From NCBI RefSeq assembly GCF_009858175.1, contig NZ_CP047393.1:3534001-3598000 (forward strand): DNA of 64,000 bases. Direction: 5' to 3'. A model generated the notes under the pieces. It saw only the letters and a list, made by a program, of their open reading frames with translations, did not search any database and was not told the origin of the DNA. Shown here piece after piece: positions 6,834 through 16,786 of this stretch (within the stretch, counting starts at the first letter, position 1; the number at the start of each line of letters is the position of its first letter). A program made the position numbers and the translations under genes. The stretch comes from Pontibacillus sp. HMF3514. GTDB lineage: Bacteria; Bacillota; Bacilli; Bacillales; BH030062.

Positions 6834-8165
6834 TTATGATGATAAGGATGATTTTACATCGTCTGTTGATTTGTTTTCTGGTGTTTCTTCGGCATTTTCA
6901 TCTTTTACGCGTTCGATGTTAGCACCGATTCCTGCTAATTTTCCTGCGAAGTCGATATAGCCGCGGTCTAAGTGTTTTAATTCTGTAACACGTGTGTAGC
7001 CGTCTGCTACGAGTCCTGCACATACCAGAGCTGCTGCTGCACGAAGGTCTGTTGCTGAAACTTCTGCGCCTTGTAATTCGGATGGTCCTTCTACAATAAC
7101 AGAGCGTCCTTCGATTTTAAGATGAGCATTCATGCGACGGAACTCTTCCACGTGCATAAAACGGTTTTCAAACACAGTTTCCGTAATAACACTTGTGCCT
7201 TCTGCTTGAAGCATTAAGGCCATCATTTGAGCCTGCATGTCAGTTGGGAAACCTGGGTGTGGCATGGTTTTTAGGTCAACAGCTTTTAGCTTTTCTGGGC
7301 CGATGATGCGTAGACCATCATCCTCTTCCTCGATGATGACACCCATCTCTTGCATTTTCGCTACTAAGGAACGTAGGTGTTCTTGCTCAGCACCTTTTAC
7401 AAGTACGTTTCCTTTTGTAATTGCTGCTGCAACCATAAAGGTACCTGCTTCAATTCGGTCAGGAATGATGTTGTGCTCAGCACCATACATTTTTTCCACA
7501 CCTGTGATACGGATTGTTTCAGTACCAGCACCAACGACTTTTGCTCCCATTTTGTTCAGGTAGTTAGCAAGGTCAACGATTTCTGGCTCTTTGGCACAGT
7601 TCTCGATGACGGTTTTGCCTTCAGCCATACATGCGGCCATCATAATGTTTTCTGTTGCACCTACACTCGGAACATCTAAATAGATGCGAGCACCACGTAA
7701 ACGGTCCTCTCCAGTGTAAGCCTCGATAAAGCCATTACCTACGTTAACTTTCGCTCCCATTGCTTCGAACCCTTTAAGATGCTGATCGATTGGTCGTGAG
7801 CCGATAGCACATCCACCAGGAAGAGCTACCTTAGCATGACCATAACGAGCAAGCATAGGTCCTAATACAAGCACGGAAGCTCGCATTTTTCTAACGTATT
7901 CAAATGGTGCTTCTGTTGTCAGCTCTCTAGATGCATCGATTGTAACTGTATTTTCTTCAACTGCTACATCTGCATTCATATATTTCAATACTTCACTTAT
8001 CGTGTCAACATCAGCGAGAGCGGGTACATCTTTCAGGATACTTTTTCCTTCACTAGCAATTATACTTGCGGCGATGACAGGCAGAACAGCATTCTTTGCA
8101 CCTTCTACTTTCACAGTGCCAGATAATCGACTGCCACCGCGGACGATGATTTTTTCCAAGTTCAT
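6834..8165 (-). CDS. murAA: UDP-N-acetylglucosamine 1-carboxyvinyltransferase MurAA
   Basis: 443 residues, EPT/MurA family. It transfers enolpyruvate from PEP to UDP-GlcNAc, the first committed step of peptidoglycan synthesis, in the cytoplasm. The catalytic cysteine is Cys119 in [15 protein letters not shown], the fosfomycin target. KNAVLPV near residue 25 and [13 protein letters not shown] are other family signatures. The C-terminus has an acidic tail (about 25 residues, [12 protein letters not shown]) beyond the usual end. GGAGGGG precedes the ATG. The start is 26 bases after ywmB, so the two are probably one operon. Of the two MurA paralogues of bacilli, position beside ywmB and spoIID identifies MurAA. 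Confidence 0.95.
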   Translation of the reverse strand: MNLEKIIVRGGSRLSGTVKVEGAKNAVLPVIAASIIASEGKSILKDVPALADVDTISEVLKYMNADVAVEENTVTIDASRELTTEAPFEYVRKMRASVLVLGPMLARYGHAKVALPGGCAIGSRPIDQHLKGFEAMGAKVNVGNGFIEAYTGEDRLRGARIYLDVPSVGATENIMMAACMAEGKTVIENCAKEPEIVDLANYLNKMGAKVVGAGTETIRITGVEKMYGAEHNIIPDRIEAGTFMVAAAITKGNVLVKGAEQEHLRSLVAKMQEMGVIIEEEDDGLRIIGPEKLKAVDLKTMPHPGFPTDMQAQMMALMLQAEGTSVITETVFENRFMHVEEFRRMNAHLKIEGRSVIVEGPSELQGAEVSATDLRAAAALVCAGLVADGYTRVTELKHLDRGYIDFAGKLAGIGANIERVKDENAEETPENKSTDDVKSSLSS

Positions 8166-8191
8166 TCCCCTCCGCGTCCATTTTCTCTATA

Positions 8192-8914
8192 TTAATATTC
8201 ACTCGAGATGATTGGCGTTCCAAATGTCAAGGTTGTCTTTCCGCCCATATCTTGACGGAGGGCATATTGAACATTCATAACTCCCTTGTCCATATACGGA
8301 AGCGCCTGATTCCAATGACTTGTATAACCCGTGTTTGAGATAAATTCATTTTCATTTAGTGTTTGTAGTTTTTCGATTTGTAGTCTAGAACTAAATTTTT
8401 CGAGCAATAAAACACCATTAATCTTATCACTGCTTTCAGAGGTTAGACAAGTGAAAATTGTGGTATTTTCTGCAAATCGTTCTTGTTTAATGGTAAGTAA
8501 TCTAGGTGAAAAGTCTCTCCTTATGTCAGGATTCCAGTCCTTACCAGAAGATTTGTACAGAACCTCGGCATAAGGTCTTACATCTTTTGACGCAATTACT
8601 ATAAATTGTTCGGAAAATCCACTAGCTTTTTGGCGGTTCAAAATATATTTATTGGATTTATTTCCTTCTTTTTTTGTGAGATTAAAATTAGGATATTGCG
8701 CTTGAAGCTTCTGTACATAGACTGAAATCTCTTCATGATGGATTTGTTCTTTCATGATTACTTCCCAACTTTTAATTGGAACCTCATGTTGCTTAAGAAA
8801 ATCGGAAATATCTTGGAGTGGTTGTAACGGTGTTGAGCTATCTGCCTCTGCTGAAGCAAACAGCTGCGCTTGAACCATGATCATCATCCATAAAATAATT
8901 GCTAGTTTTCTCAT
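8192..8914 (-). CDS. ywmB: YwmB family exported protein
   Basis: 240 residues with a signal peptide (MRKLAIILWMMIMVQAQLFA, then SAEA). The family (DUF1779) has a TATA-box-binding-protein-like fold of unknown function. I recognise it mainly by position directly upstream of murAA, as in B. subtilis, and by the exported architecture. GGGGAGCGGG stands before the ATG. Nothing in the sequence suggests an enzyme. Confidence 0.8.
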   Translation of the reverse strand: MRKLAIILWMMIMVQAQLFASAEADSSTPLQPLQDISDFLKQHEVPIKSWEVIMKEQIHHEEISVYVQKLQAQYPNFNLTKKEGNKSNKYILNRQKASGFSEQFIVIASKDVRPYAEVLYKSSGKDWNPDIRRDFSPRLLTIKQERFAENTTIFTCLTSESSDKINGVLLLEKFSSRLQIEKLQTLNENEFISNTGYTSHWNQALPYMDKGVMNVQYALRQDMGGKTTLTFGTPIISSEY

Positions 8915-9035
8915 TTGTCCCGCTCCCCTTTAAAAAAAGTCCATCAACAGTATCGTCGGGTAACGAAACAATCATACAATTAAATTATCGTCATCATTTG
9001 ACATGGATGTTGGCTCTAGCAATCGTTTCCTTTAC

Positions 9036-9266
9036 CTAAAGTAAAAACTTCAGGTTTTGAGACCATTGCAAGTAATCTAAAAAGAAACGGCTTACCGTTG
9101 TTCCAATCGCTATCGTGAGAAACATCATGAGTAAACGTGCCTCAAAAACACGTCCTTTTTTTATGATTCCGTCTAAGTTTACGGCTTGTAGGATCCGCCA
9201 AGTAATGATTATAAACACAATATGTGAAAGCATATTGGTTAGTGACTGATATCCTATCTCCTCCAT
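9036..9266 (-). CDS. ywzB: DUF1146 family small integral membrane protein YwzB
   Basis: 76 residues when started at ATG 9266 (MEEIGYQSLTNMLSH...), which has AAAGGTG nine bases upstream. The frame is open 29 codons further, but that part has no family counterpart. Two hydrophobic segments (about 12-30 and 45-65) flank the conserved LDGIIKKGRVFEARLL loop typical of this family. In B. subtilis ywzB lies between atpC and ywmB; here it precedes ywmB with the nuo operon inserted upstream. Function unknown. Confidence 0.82.
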   Translation of the reverse strand: MEEIGYQSLTNMLSHIVFIIITWRILQAVNLDGIIKKGRVFEARLLMMFLTIAIGTTVSRFFLDYLQWSQNLKFLL

Positions 9267-9569
9267 ATACTTCAACACCTTTCGACTTATTGCCAGGGAA
9301 ATATCGACAAAGTTCACTAGTAAAACTCTGACATGGTACCTGGTAATTGTCAATCTACTCAGTGTTTTCTTTAGCTCTAGTAAGTCAAATACCTTTTTTC
9401 CTATGTAGTTAAACCTTTATCACTGGAAAATCGTAATATTTGTAATCTCTAGTCCACTTTTTGGCTTTATTCCCTCTTAATAGTGGGGTTATATATAAGA
9501 CGAATCCAGCCTCTTTAAGGTTACTTATTTTCATTAGGTATTTCTTTTATTCTTACTGCTGACTATCTT
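9267..9569. other. Intergenic spacer between ywzB and nuoN
   Basis: About 300 AT-rich bases with no supported gene, repeat or hairpin. TTGACA occurs on the minus strand near 9350 and could be a -35 element for ywzB, but I see no convincing -10 partner. Confidence 0.5.
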
Positions 9570-9570
9570 T

Positions 9571-9617
9571 AAAAAAAATAAAAAAACAGTGCACCTTTAT
9601 ACAAGAAGTGCACTGTT
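9571..9617 (-). terminator. Terminator of the nuo operon
   Basis: AACAGTGCAC (9585-9594) pairs with GTGCACTGTT (9608-9617); the minus strand continues into a T-rich run. It begins six bases after the nuoN stop. Confidence 0.92.
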
Positions 9618-9622
9618 CTCGC

Positions 9623-11140
9623 TTATTTCCATAATGAGTCTGTTAACTGATTAAAATCAACATGCTGATGGTAAAAATCTAATATTGTCCCTGGTAATAA
9701 ACCAAGAATAATCGTTCCTGCTGCACAGATCACGAGTGCTGCGGAAATGCTTGTGGGCATTCTAATTTTTGTTTGAAATTCAGCGTGTCTGAAAAACATT
9801 TGAATGAAAATCCCGAAGTAATAAACGTATGATATAACCGTTGCGACAAGCATGATCGCAACTAGCGCGAAGTTCCCTGGGTCTGTGAATAAGGCTCCTA
9901 AAAAGATATTTAACTTCCCTATAAATCCGGCTGTACCCGGTATGCCTGCAAGCGATAACAAGAAGATCGTCATTAATATGGCAAGGCCAGGTGATCGATG
10001 GAATAGGCCGGAAAATATGGATAGATCCTCTGATTCTGATTGTCTGATTAAGACTTGTAGCACGGCAAATGCTCCAAGTGTCATAAACATGTAAGCAATC
10101 ATGTAGAACCACATGCTTTCAAATGCCATTGGGGATAAGGCTACAAAAGGAACAAGAAGGTAGCCTGCGTGCGCTATGCTTGAATATGCAAGAAGCCGCT
10201 TCATGTTTCGTTGTCTCAAAGCAATTGTATTTCCAATGATCATGGTTAAAGATGCAAGCACACCTATAAAGATAATCATGGACTCGAGGAAAGTCTCATT
10301 TAGTCTGATCCCCTCTATTCCTCCAAAAATGGACATGAACACTCTAAGAATGATAATAAACCCTGCTGCTTTTGAAACAACGCTTAGGAAGGCTGTAACA
10401 GGTGTAGGTGAGCCTTCGTACACATCAGGTGTCCACATGTAAAACGGAACAGTCGAGATTTTGAATGCTAATCCTACAAACGTTATGAGGAACGCCATAA
10501 TGGCAAGACCTTCAGCATCGCTCTGGGTAACATCTGATAAGTTTTGAGCAATCACATTGAGCTGCGTGCTGCCTGTTAATCCGTAAATGTAACTGAAGCC
10601 AAAGAGTGTGATTGCCGTGGAAATACCTCCATTAATGATGTATTTCATTGCACTCTCATTGGAACGCGTAGAGCTCTTTTGAATACCAGCTAAAATATAA
10701 GATGGGATTGCGAGCATTTCTAAGCCAACAAACAGGGTAATCAGATCTGCACTCGATGCCATCATCATGCCACCAAGAAGAGCGATGAGAATAAAGTAGT
10801 AAAACTCTCCTCGATATCCTCCTTCCCCTGCTTCCTTATAGGAATGAGATAGAAGTATAACTAGAAACGTTCCAGCTAGCAGTACGAATTTGAAACTGAT
10901 TGAGAAAGGATCAAAACGGTACGTATCAAATAAAATCATTGAGCTCTCATGGCCGAGTTGGGAGAGTAAGAAAACGAACGATAAGGCGATGCCTCCCATA
11001 GCCCACCATGCAAAGTGATTTCGGTTTACTTCTTTTCTTAAAAACAAGTCTAAAAGGGATAACACCGTTGCGACGATTAAAATTGTAAATTCAGGAGCCA
11101 TCAAACTCCACTCGAATTGAAGTAATGTGTCGAGATCCAT
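9623..11140 (-). CDS. nuoN: NADH-quinone oxidoreductase-like subunit NuoN
   Basis: 505 residues, about 14 transmembrane helices, last gene of an 11-gene nuo operon. It is one of three antiporter-like proton-pumping subunits of complex I. The central block YIINGGISTAITLFGFSYIYG and FYMWTPDVYEGSPTPVTAFLS contain the conserved lysine and the TPDVYEG signature of NuoN. It starts three bases after nuoM. The terminator follows at once. Confidence 0.95.
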   Translation of the reverse strand: MDLDTLLQFEWSLMAPEFTILIVATVLSLLDLFLRKEVNRNHFAWWAMGGIALSFVFLLSQLGHESSMILFDTYRFDPFSISFKFVLLAGTFLVILLSHSYKEAGEGGYRGEFYYFILIALLGGMMMASSADLITLFVGLEMLAIPSYILAGIQKSSTRSNESAMKYIINGGISTAITLFGFSYIYGLTGSTQLNVIAQNLSDVTQSDAEGLAIMAFLITFVGLAFKISTVPFYMWTPDVYEGSPTPVTAFLSVVSKAAGFIIILRVFMSIFGGIEGIRLNETFLESMIIFIGVLASLTMIIGNTIALRQRNMKRLLAYSSIAHAGYLLVPFVALSPMAFESMWFYMIAYMFMTLGAFAVLQVLIRQSESEDLSIFSGLFHRSPGLAILMTIFLLSLAGIPGTAGFIGKLNIFLGALFTDPGNFALVAIMLVATVISYVYYFGIFIQMFFRHAEFQTKIRMPTSISAALVICAAGTIILGLLPGTILDFYHQHVDFNQLTDSLWK

Positions 11141-11143
11141 TTG

Positions 11144-12151
11144 TTACCCTCCCATCCCGATTAAAATGGTTTCTAGCGTGGTGCTTAGCGTGTCTGTTAG
11201 AACACTTGGATAAACGCCTATTAGAACGATCATTCCAAGTAAGATGAAAACAGGCAAACCTTCAGCGCTGGATAACGGTCTTAAGTTTTCTGGATATATT
11301 GGTCCCTCACCAAACGTAATATTCAAAACAGCTCTAAGCATATACACAGCTGTCAGGATTAAACCAAGCGTTCCTATCGCAGCTAATATCGGTAAGGTTT
11401 CAAACAGGCCTAAAAATGCCATAAATTCACTTACAAACCCGCTCATACCAGGTAACCCAAGTGAAGCAAGTGCAGCTGTAAGTAAAACTCCAGCTGTAAC
11501 AGGCATCACTTTTGCTAAGCCTCCTAGCTTTTTCAGCTCCGTAGTGCCGGTGCGCTCAATTAACACACCAACAAGTAAGAAGAACAAAGCGGCAATCAGT
11601 CCATGCGATACGGTTTGAAAAATGGCCCCCTGCACCCCAGCTTCATTTATTGCGGCCACACCAAGCAGTACGATACCCATATGCGATACACTAGAGTAAG
11701 CCAGAATTCGCCTTAACTCCTGTTGAACTAATGCAATAAAAGCGCCATACAGCAGATTCACTATACCCAAAATGGCAATAAGAGATGCCATTTTTTCAAA
11801 TTCAACTGGGAAAAACCCTAATCCAAAACGGATCAATCCATAAGCTCCAATTTTTAAAAGTACGCCAGCATGAATCATGACTAGTGCGGTCGGTGCGTAG
11901 ACGTGCACACGAACCATCCATGTGTGCAAAGGGATAATCGGTAGCTTCACACCAAACGCCAGGAGTAAGCCTAGGAACGCTCCCATACGAAACCCGTCAT
12001 CTAGCTGTGGCACCATGCTCATTAACTCGGTCATATTGCTTGTGCCTGTTTTGGCAATGAGTGCTACGAAAACAATCAGGAGAGCAGCCGAGCCAAGTCC
12101 GTTATAAATTAAATAACTATAGGCCGTTTTCTCGCGCTCTAACCCCCCCAT
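11144..12151 (-). CDS. nuoM: NuoM, C-terminal part (reading frame shifted)
   Basis: 335 residues of the proton-pumping antiporter-like subunit NuoM, from the conserved loop after the N-terminal helices to the end. Signatures are GVKLPIIPLHTWMVRVHVYAPTALVMIHAGVLLKIGAYGLIRF and RILAYSSVSHMGIVLLG. An intact NuoM is about 490-510 residues, and the missing N-terminus is encoded by the overlapping frame at 12139-12612. The frame can begin at ATG 12151, inside the upstream frame, but no Shine-Dalgarno precedes it. Either a base is missing from the G-run at 12143-12149, or the ribosome slips back one base there. Confidence 0.85.
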   Translation of the reverse strand: MGGLEREKTAYSYLIYNGLGSAALLIVFVALIAKTGTSNMTELMSMVPQLDDGFRMGAFLGLLLAFGVKLPIIPLHTWMVRVHVYAPTALVMIHAGVLLKIGAYGLIRFGLGFFPVEFEKMASLIAILGIVNLLYGAFIALVQQELRRILAYSSVSHMGIVLLGVAAINEAGVQGAIFQTVSHGLIAALFFLLVGVLIERTGTTELKKLGGLAKVMPVTAGVLLTAALASLGLPGMSGFVSEFMAFLGLFETLPILAAIGTLGLILTAVYMLRAVLNITFGEGPIYPENLRPLSSAEGLPVFILLGMIVLIGVYPSVLTDTLSTTLETILIGMGG

Positions 12152-12612
12152 TTTCCGATCAACAAGAACATTGGGAGTAATGTTAATTCAAAAAAGATAA
12201 AGAACAAAATGAGATTTTCTGCAGCAAAAACCCCTAGAATTCCGAGTTCTAATAAAAGACATAGGATGTAATAGGCTCTCCATGATGTTTTGATTTGGGT
12301 TGTTGCTATTACCATCGATAGCAATGAGATCAAGGTTGTTAGGAGCAGTAAAATGAGCGAAAACCCATTTACCTCAAGCTCATAGTTAACCGTGAATTGA
12401 AAGGCATCTTGTCCGAGTGTCATCCAAGCCAGTTTTTCGGATAATTCAACGCCAGATTGGAAGGATTTATACACGATTAAGGATAATAAAAACGGAATGA
12501 ATGCTCCGATTACGCCAACCAGTTTTGCCATGCTCGCGTTATGTTTCGGCGTTATCGTGAGCAAAAGAATCCCTATAAGCGGAGAGAACACCAATAGTGA
12601 CAGCCAACTCAT
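12139..12612 (-). CDS. nuoM: NuoM, N-terminal part (ends at frameshift)
   Basis: 157 residues covering the first four to five helices of NuoM. It contains the invariant glutamate region FFIFFELTLLPMFLLIG and ends KWGG followed by TAG. The next frame continues exactly with GGLEREKTAYSYLIYNGLGS, the expected sequence after LIGKW. The ATG overlaps the nuoL stop. The two fragments together are of normal NuoM length, so this is one gene with a single frame change and no decay elsewhere. Confidence 0.88.
   Translation of the reverse strand: MSWLSLLVFSPLIGILLLTITPKHNASMAKLVGVIGAFIPFLLSLIVYKSFQSGVELSEKLAWMTLGQDAFQFTVNYELEVNGFSLILLLLTTLISLLSMVIATTQIKTSWRAYYILCLLLELGILGVFAAENLILFFIFFELTLLPMFLLIGKWGG
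12140..12152 (-). other. G7 frameshift site inside nuoM
   Basis: The minus strand reads AAA TGG GGG GGT TAG. Seven Gs (12149..12143) are followed by a stop in frame. A slip of one base back on GGG GGT yields W-G-G-L-E-R-E, which is the expected protein. One extra G in the run would do the same. Confidence 0.8.
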
Positions 12613-14474
12613 TGAAACATCCCTCCTTGCATGACAGCTACGGCTAAGATAATAACAAGGCCAACAAATACTACGGCTCCGTATGTTTGAACTTGCCCAT
12701 TTTGTAATTTGGATCCTTGTTTTCCGATTTCATGCACAATATTGCTACACAAACTCGCGATCACATTTACAATGTATTTTTCAATAAACACTCCTAGATA
12801 TCCTAACGCGCGTGCTCCGTATCCTACAGTCATCTGATAAAATTCATCGACAAAATACCGGTTGTACATGACGGTGTAGGTGATGGGAAATGCGGAGGAT
12901 AAGAAATCTCTCTCTAGCGTCTTTTTGTGATAGATCACATAAGCTAAGTAAATGCCTCCGAGTGATAATAAAATAGTGACTAACATAATCCAGATCGGTC
13001 CTTCAGCATGGTGCGCATTGACAAACTCATTCCCAGCAGTCAGCCAATCCCCTAGAAATGTGCCGAACCAAGGTGTGTTGATATAACCTGCTACAACTGC
13101 TAATGCGCCAAGTACGATCATCGGGAATGTCATAGATTTTGGAGATTCTTTTACTGCGTTGTTTGTTTTTGCTGGTGAGGTGAACACCATGAAAAATAGG
13201 CGGAACATATAGAAAGCGGTAAGAAAAGCCGCAATCAGTGCTAGAGTGAATAAAACATAATGTCCTTCTCCCCATGCTGCGAGTAATATCTCTTCTTTAC
13301 TAAAAAAGCCTGATAATAGCGGGAATCCACTAATGGCTAGGGCACCGATTAAAAACAGGGGACCCGTCCACTTCATTTTTCTCCAAAGACCACCCATTTT
13401 CTCGATGTTTTGCGTGTGAACAGCATGAATGACACTACCTGCTGCCAAAAACAACAGGGCTTTGAAAAAGGCATGCGTCATAAGGTGAAAAACACCAGCT
13501 ACATAACCTGCCGACCCAAGTGCGAGCATCATATATCCGAGTTGGGATACGGTAGAATAAGCTAAAACGCGCTTTAAATCCTTTTGTACCAAAGCAATCG
13601 TTGCCGCAAATATAGCGGTGAATGCTCCAATTGTAGCGACGACGATCATAGCGGTTTCACTTGCTTCGTATAACGGAAATAGTGTTGCCACTAAATACAC
13701 ACCTGCTGCTACCATCGTAGCTGCGTGGATCAGTGCTGATACCGGAGTTGGACCTTCCATCGCATCAGGAAGCCATGAATGCAGTGGGAACTGACCTGAT
13801 TTTCCGATCGCTCCAACGAAAATGAGTATGGCGATCAGAGTAATCATCCCTTCTTCCATAGCTCCCGCTTCCACCGCTTCGAAGATCGAGGTTAACTCTA
13901 AGCTTCCGGTCTGCCAAAATAGCAGAATAAGTCCAATCAGTAGTCCAATATCTCCGATTCGCGTCATGATGAAAGCTTTTTTCGCAGCTTGCCTTGCTTC
14001 TTTTTTGTAAAAATAAAAACCAATTAATAAAAATGATCCAAGTCCAACGAGCTCCCAGAACATATAGATTTGAAGCAGATTTGGCGACAGAACCAGCGCA
14101 AGCATAGCAAAGGTAAATAAACCAAGGTAAGCGTAAAACACGTTCAGGCGCGAATCTTCTTTCATATAACCCATGGAGTAAATATGTACAAGAAAACTCA
14201 CCAACGATACGAGCACAAGCATCATGGCGTTTAGTGGGTTCACGATGTATCCAACCGTTAACTCAATATCCCCAATTGATAACCAACCAACAGATTTCGA
14301 AAAATTCCCTTGCGAAAGTTGTTCCATAAGTACAACCCCAGAAAGAATAAGGGAAACACCTGATAACCCAATGCCGATATAGCTACTTTTGTCCTTTACG
14401 GTCTGGCGTAGTATGATCAATAGAACAAAAGATAGCAATGGGAAAACAGGCATGATCCATGCATATTCCAACAT
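12609..14474 (-). CDS. nuoL: NADH-quinone oxidoreductase-like subunit NuoL
   Basis: 621 residues, the largest antiporter-like subunit of complex I. Signatures are YMFWELVGLGSFLLIGFYF with the conserved glutamate, GAIGKSGQFPLHSWLPDAMEGPTPVSALIHAATMVAAGVYL, and DLKRVLAYSTVSQLGYMMLALG. The C-terminus has the long amphipathic helix and last transmembrane segment that clamp the pump modules together. It begins 30 bases after nuoK and overlaps nuoM by four bases. Confidence 0.96.
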   Translation of the reverse strand: MLEYAWIMPVFPLLSFVLLIILRQTVKDKSSYIGIGLSGVSLILSGVVLMEQLSQGNFSKSVGWLSIGDIELTVGYIVNPLNAMMLVLVSLVSFLVHIYSMGYMKEDSRLNVFYAYLGLFTFAMLALVLSPNLLQIYMFWELVGLGSFLLIGFYFYKKEARQAAKKAFIMTRIGDIGLLIGLILLFWQTGSLELTSIFEAVEAGAMEEGMITLIAILIFVGAIGKSGQFPLHSWLPDAMEGPTPVSALIHAATMVAAGVYLVATLFPLYEASETAMIVVATIGAFTAIFAATIALVQKDLKRVLAYSTVSQLGYMMLALGSAGYVAGVFHLMTHAFFKALLFLAAGSVIHAVHTQNIEKMGGLWRKMKWTGPLFLIGALAISGFPLLSGFFSKEEILLAAWGEGHYVLFTLALIAAFLTAFYMFRLFFMVFTSPAKTNNAVKESPKSMTFPMIVLGALAVVAGYINTPWFGTFLGDWLTAGNEFVNAHHAEGPIWIMLVTILLSLGGIYLAYVIYHKKTLERDFLSSAFPITYTVMYNRYFVDEFYQMTVGYGARALGYLGVFIEKYIVNVIASLCSNIVHEIGKQGSKLQNGQVQTYGAVVFVGLVIILAVAVMQGGMFQ

Positions 14475-14504
14475 CCTTAACAGCCCCCTTCTGTATAAGG
14501 TTTT

Positions 14505-14819
14505 TTAATGCTTCATCGTATTCATTTCATCAACCTGGACTGTCCGACGATTTCTATAAAGCGCGATTAGAATGGCTAATCCTACAGCCGCTTCAGCTGC
14601 AGCAATCGTAATCGTAAATAAGGAAAAAATCTGCCCTGTAATCGACGGGTTGATTCCGTATTTACTAAAGGCTACTAAATTGATATTTACTGCGTTCAAC
14701 ATAAGTTCAATGGATATGAGCACAATGACGGTATTCCGCTTCGTCAAAGCTCCGAATAATCCGATACAAAACAGCATGAGGGCAAGCATGAGATACACTG
14801 ATACAGGAACTGCACTCAT
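14505..14819 (-). CDS. nuoK: NADH-quinone oxidoreductase-like subunit NuoK
   Basis: 104 residues with three transmembrane helices. It belongs to the small Mrp-antiporter-like subunits of complex I. The two membrane glutamates used in proton transfer lie in [19 protein letters not shown] and [21 protein letters not shown]. It overlaps the nuoJ stop by four bases and ends with a short polar tail. Confidence 0.95.
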   Translation of the reverse strand: MSAVPVSVYLMLALMLFCIGLFGALTKRNTVIVLISIELMLNAVNINLVAFSKYGINPSITGQIFSLFTITIAAAEAAVGLAILIALYRNRRTVQVDEMNTMKH

Positions 14820-15331
14820 TCTTCACTCGCCTCCTCCCCATCATCTCGTTTTGCTAAAATAATGGCGCCAACTAGAGCAACAAGTAATATAACCGACACC
14901 ATTTCAAATGGAATGATGTAATGCGAATATAAAGCAATCCCGATTTGTTCTGTGTTATTTACATGTAGATTTTCAGCTTGTCCGCCAAAATTCACATCTC
15001 CAATGAAACTGTACATTACTAGAAAGAAAACAACTGCTCCGATCCCAACTAGTACGTTTCGAGGTGAACTTTTGGTAGCTTGTTGTTTATCGTTATGTTT
15101 GGTGAGCATGATGCCGAAAATCATAATGATTGTGATCGCTCCAGAATAGATCAAAACTTGAACGGCCGCTACAAATTCCGCTGATAGTAAAACAAAGATG
15201 CCGGCAATCGATAAGAACGTCATGACAAGAGCCAATAGCATGTGAATGACTTTTGTCAGGTTCAACATGAGAATGCCACCTAATACGGAGAGCGTCGCCA
15301 GGATTAAAAAAGCTAAAACTCCCCCACTCAT
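14816..15331 (-). CDS. nuoJ: NADH-quinone oxidoreductase-like subunit NuoJ
   Basis: 171 residues and five transmembrane helices, with the characteristic [43 protein letters not shown] block, which contains the pi-bulge helix of the proton channel region. Four-base overlaps with nuoI and nuoK indicate coupled translation. Confidence 0.95.
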   Translation of the reverse strand: MSGGVLAFLILATLSVLGGILMLNLTKVIHMLLALVMTFLSIAGIFVLLSAEFVAAVQVLIYSGAITIIMIFGIMLTKHNDKQQATKSSPRNVLVGIGAVVFFLVMYSFIGDVNFGGQAENLHVNNTEQIGIALYSHYIIPFEMVSVILLVALVGAIILAKRDDGEEASEE

Positions 15332-15747
15332 GGCTTATTCTCCTTTCGCTTGTTTTCATCATGTTCATCGAGGTATTGTAGGTCCTTAAACAGATCATCT
15401 CTTGAGTATTCAGCAAGCTCAAAGTTATTCGTCATAATGATCGCTTCTGTCGGACATACCTCCGTACATAAATCACATAGGATACAAATTTCAAAATTGA
15501 TATCATACGTATCAATGATTTTGCCTTTTTTGTTCGGATCGGGGTGCTTCTTCCCCGTAAGTTGAATGCAATCGGTTGGACAAATGTTCACGCACTGATT
15601 ACAGACGATACACTTCTCCGGATAAAACTTTTGAATACCACGAAACCGATCTGGCATGGGCACAGGTTCTTCCGGATAGGAATAGGTCATTTTTTCTTTG
15701 GTTAGATTTTTCAAGGTGTATTTAAATCCTTTGGCTAAACCGAGCAT
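15328..15747 (-). CDS. nuoI: NuoI, two-[4Fe-4S] ferredoxin subunit of complex I
   Basis: 139 residues with two ferredoxin motifs, CIVCNQCVNICP and CILCDLCTEVCP, each ligating one [4Fe-4S] cluster (N6a and N6b). It passes electrons along the peripheral arm to NuoB. The operon has no nuoE, nuoF or nuoG, so this subunit or a partner bound to it is the likely entry point for electrons. It lies 19 bases after nuoH. Confidence 0.95.
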   Translation of the reverse strand: MLGLAKGFKYTLKNLTKEKMTYSYPEEPVPMPDRFRGIQKFYPEKCIVCNQCVNICPTDCIQLTGKKHPDPNKKGKIIDTYDINFEICILCDLCTEVCPTEAIIMTNNFELAEYSRDDLFKDLQYLDEHDENKRKENKP

Positions 15748-15766
15748 GTTGTCTCACCACCCCTTT

Positions 15767-16786
15767 TTAAAACCAAATTGAGTAAAGTTCTTTTACAATT
15801 GCAGATAAAAAGATGTTTGCTAACGCAACTGGGAGCAGGACCTTCCACCCGAACTCCATCAGCTGATCCGCACGAATTCGCGGTAAGGTAATGCGAATCC
15901 AGATAAATAAAAAGACAACGATCATAAATTTGATACTGAACCAGAACGGGTCTGGAATAAATCCAAGCCCAGGAATCGGGTTCCATCCTCCTAAAAACAG
16001 GACGGTAATAAGCGATGCCATTGCAAACAAATACACATATTCGGAAAGCATGAAAAAGGCCCACCTGAACCCTGAGAATTCAACGTGATAACCCGCCACA
16101 AGCTCTGATTCAGCTTCTGGCAAATCAAAAGGTGTACGATTGAGCTCTGCGTTTGCGGCAATAAAGAAAATGATAAAGCCAACTGGCTGAAGGAAAATGT
16201 ACGCCACATGTTTTTGCGCTTCAACAATTTCTGTTAAGTTCAACGTTCCAGCAAAAAGAATGACGCCAATAACAGACATAACAAGTGGGACTTCATAGGA
16301 AATCATCTGCGCAGCCGAGCGCATTCCGCCCATTAACGCATACTTGTTATTCGAAGCCCAGCCTGCTGTAACGATCCCAATCGTGGAAATACCAGAAATC
16401 GCAATGTAGTAAAGCAACCCCACGCCTATATCAGAAAACTTAAATGCATCTGTAAATGGAATAACACTAAGAATGATGAAAGCTGGCGTGAATGCAATGA
16501 CAGGTGCCAGAACAAATAGCGGTTTATCTGCAAGCTTGGGACGAATATCTTCTTTCGTTAGTAGTTTCAAAATATCGGCTACCGTCTGGAGCAATCCAAA
16601 TCGTCCACCGACACGGTTAGGTCCATGACGCAGCTGCATATAGCCCATCACTTTACGCTCAGCTAGGATTGCGAATGTAACGAAGCCTAGCACGAGACTC
16701 AACATCCCAGCTCCTAACGTAAGCAAGTAAGTCATATTTTCAAATGTGGGCTGAGACTGGAGAAAACTCTCTATCCACGTCATCAA
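15767..16786 (-). CDS. nuoH: NADH-quinone oxidoreductase-like subunit NuoH
   Basis: 339 residues and eight transmembrane helices. NuoH forms the quinone chamber with NuoB and NuoD. Signatures are [34 protein letters not shown] near residue 45 and [27 protein letters not shown] near residue 210, with the conserved acidic quinone-channel residues. It overlaps nuoD by four bases. Confidence 0.96.
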   Translation of the reverse strand: MMTWIESFLQSQPTFENMTYLLTLGAGMLSLVLGFVTFAILAERKVMGYMQLRHGPNRVGGRFGLLQTVADILKLLTKEDIRPKLADKPLFVLAPVIAFTPAFIILSVIPFTDAFKFSDIGVGLLYYIAISGISTIGIVTAGWASNNKYALMGGMRSAAQMISYEVPLVMSVIGVILFAGTLNLTEIVEAQKHVAYIFLQPVGFIIFFIAANAELNRTPFDLPEAESELVAGYHVEFSGFRWAFFMLSEYVYLFAMASLITVLFLGGWNPIPGLGFIPDPFWFSIKFMIVVFLFIWIRITLPRIRADQLMEFGWKVLLPVALANIFLSAIVKELYSIWF

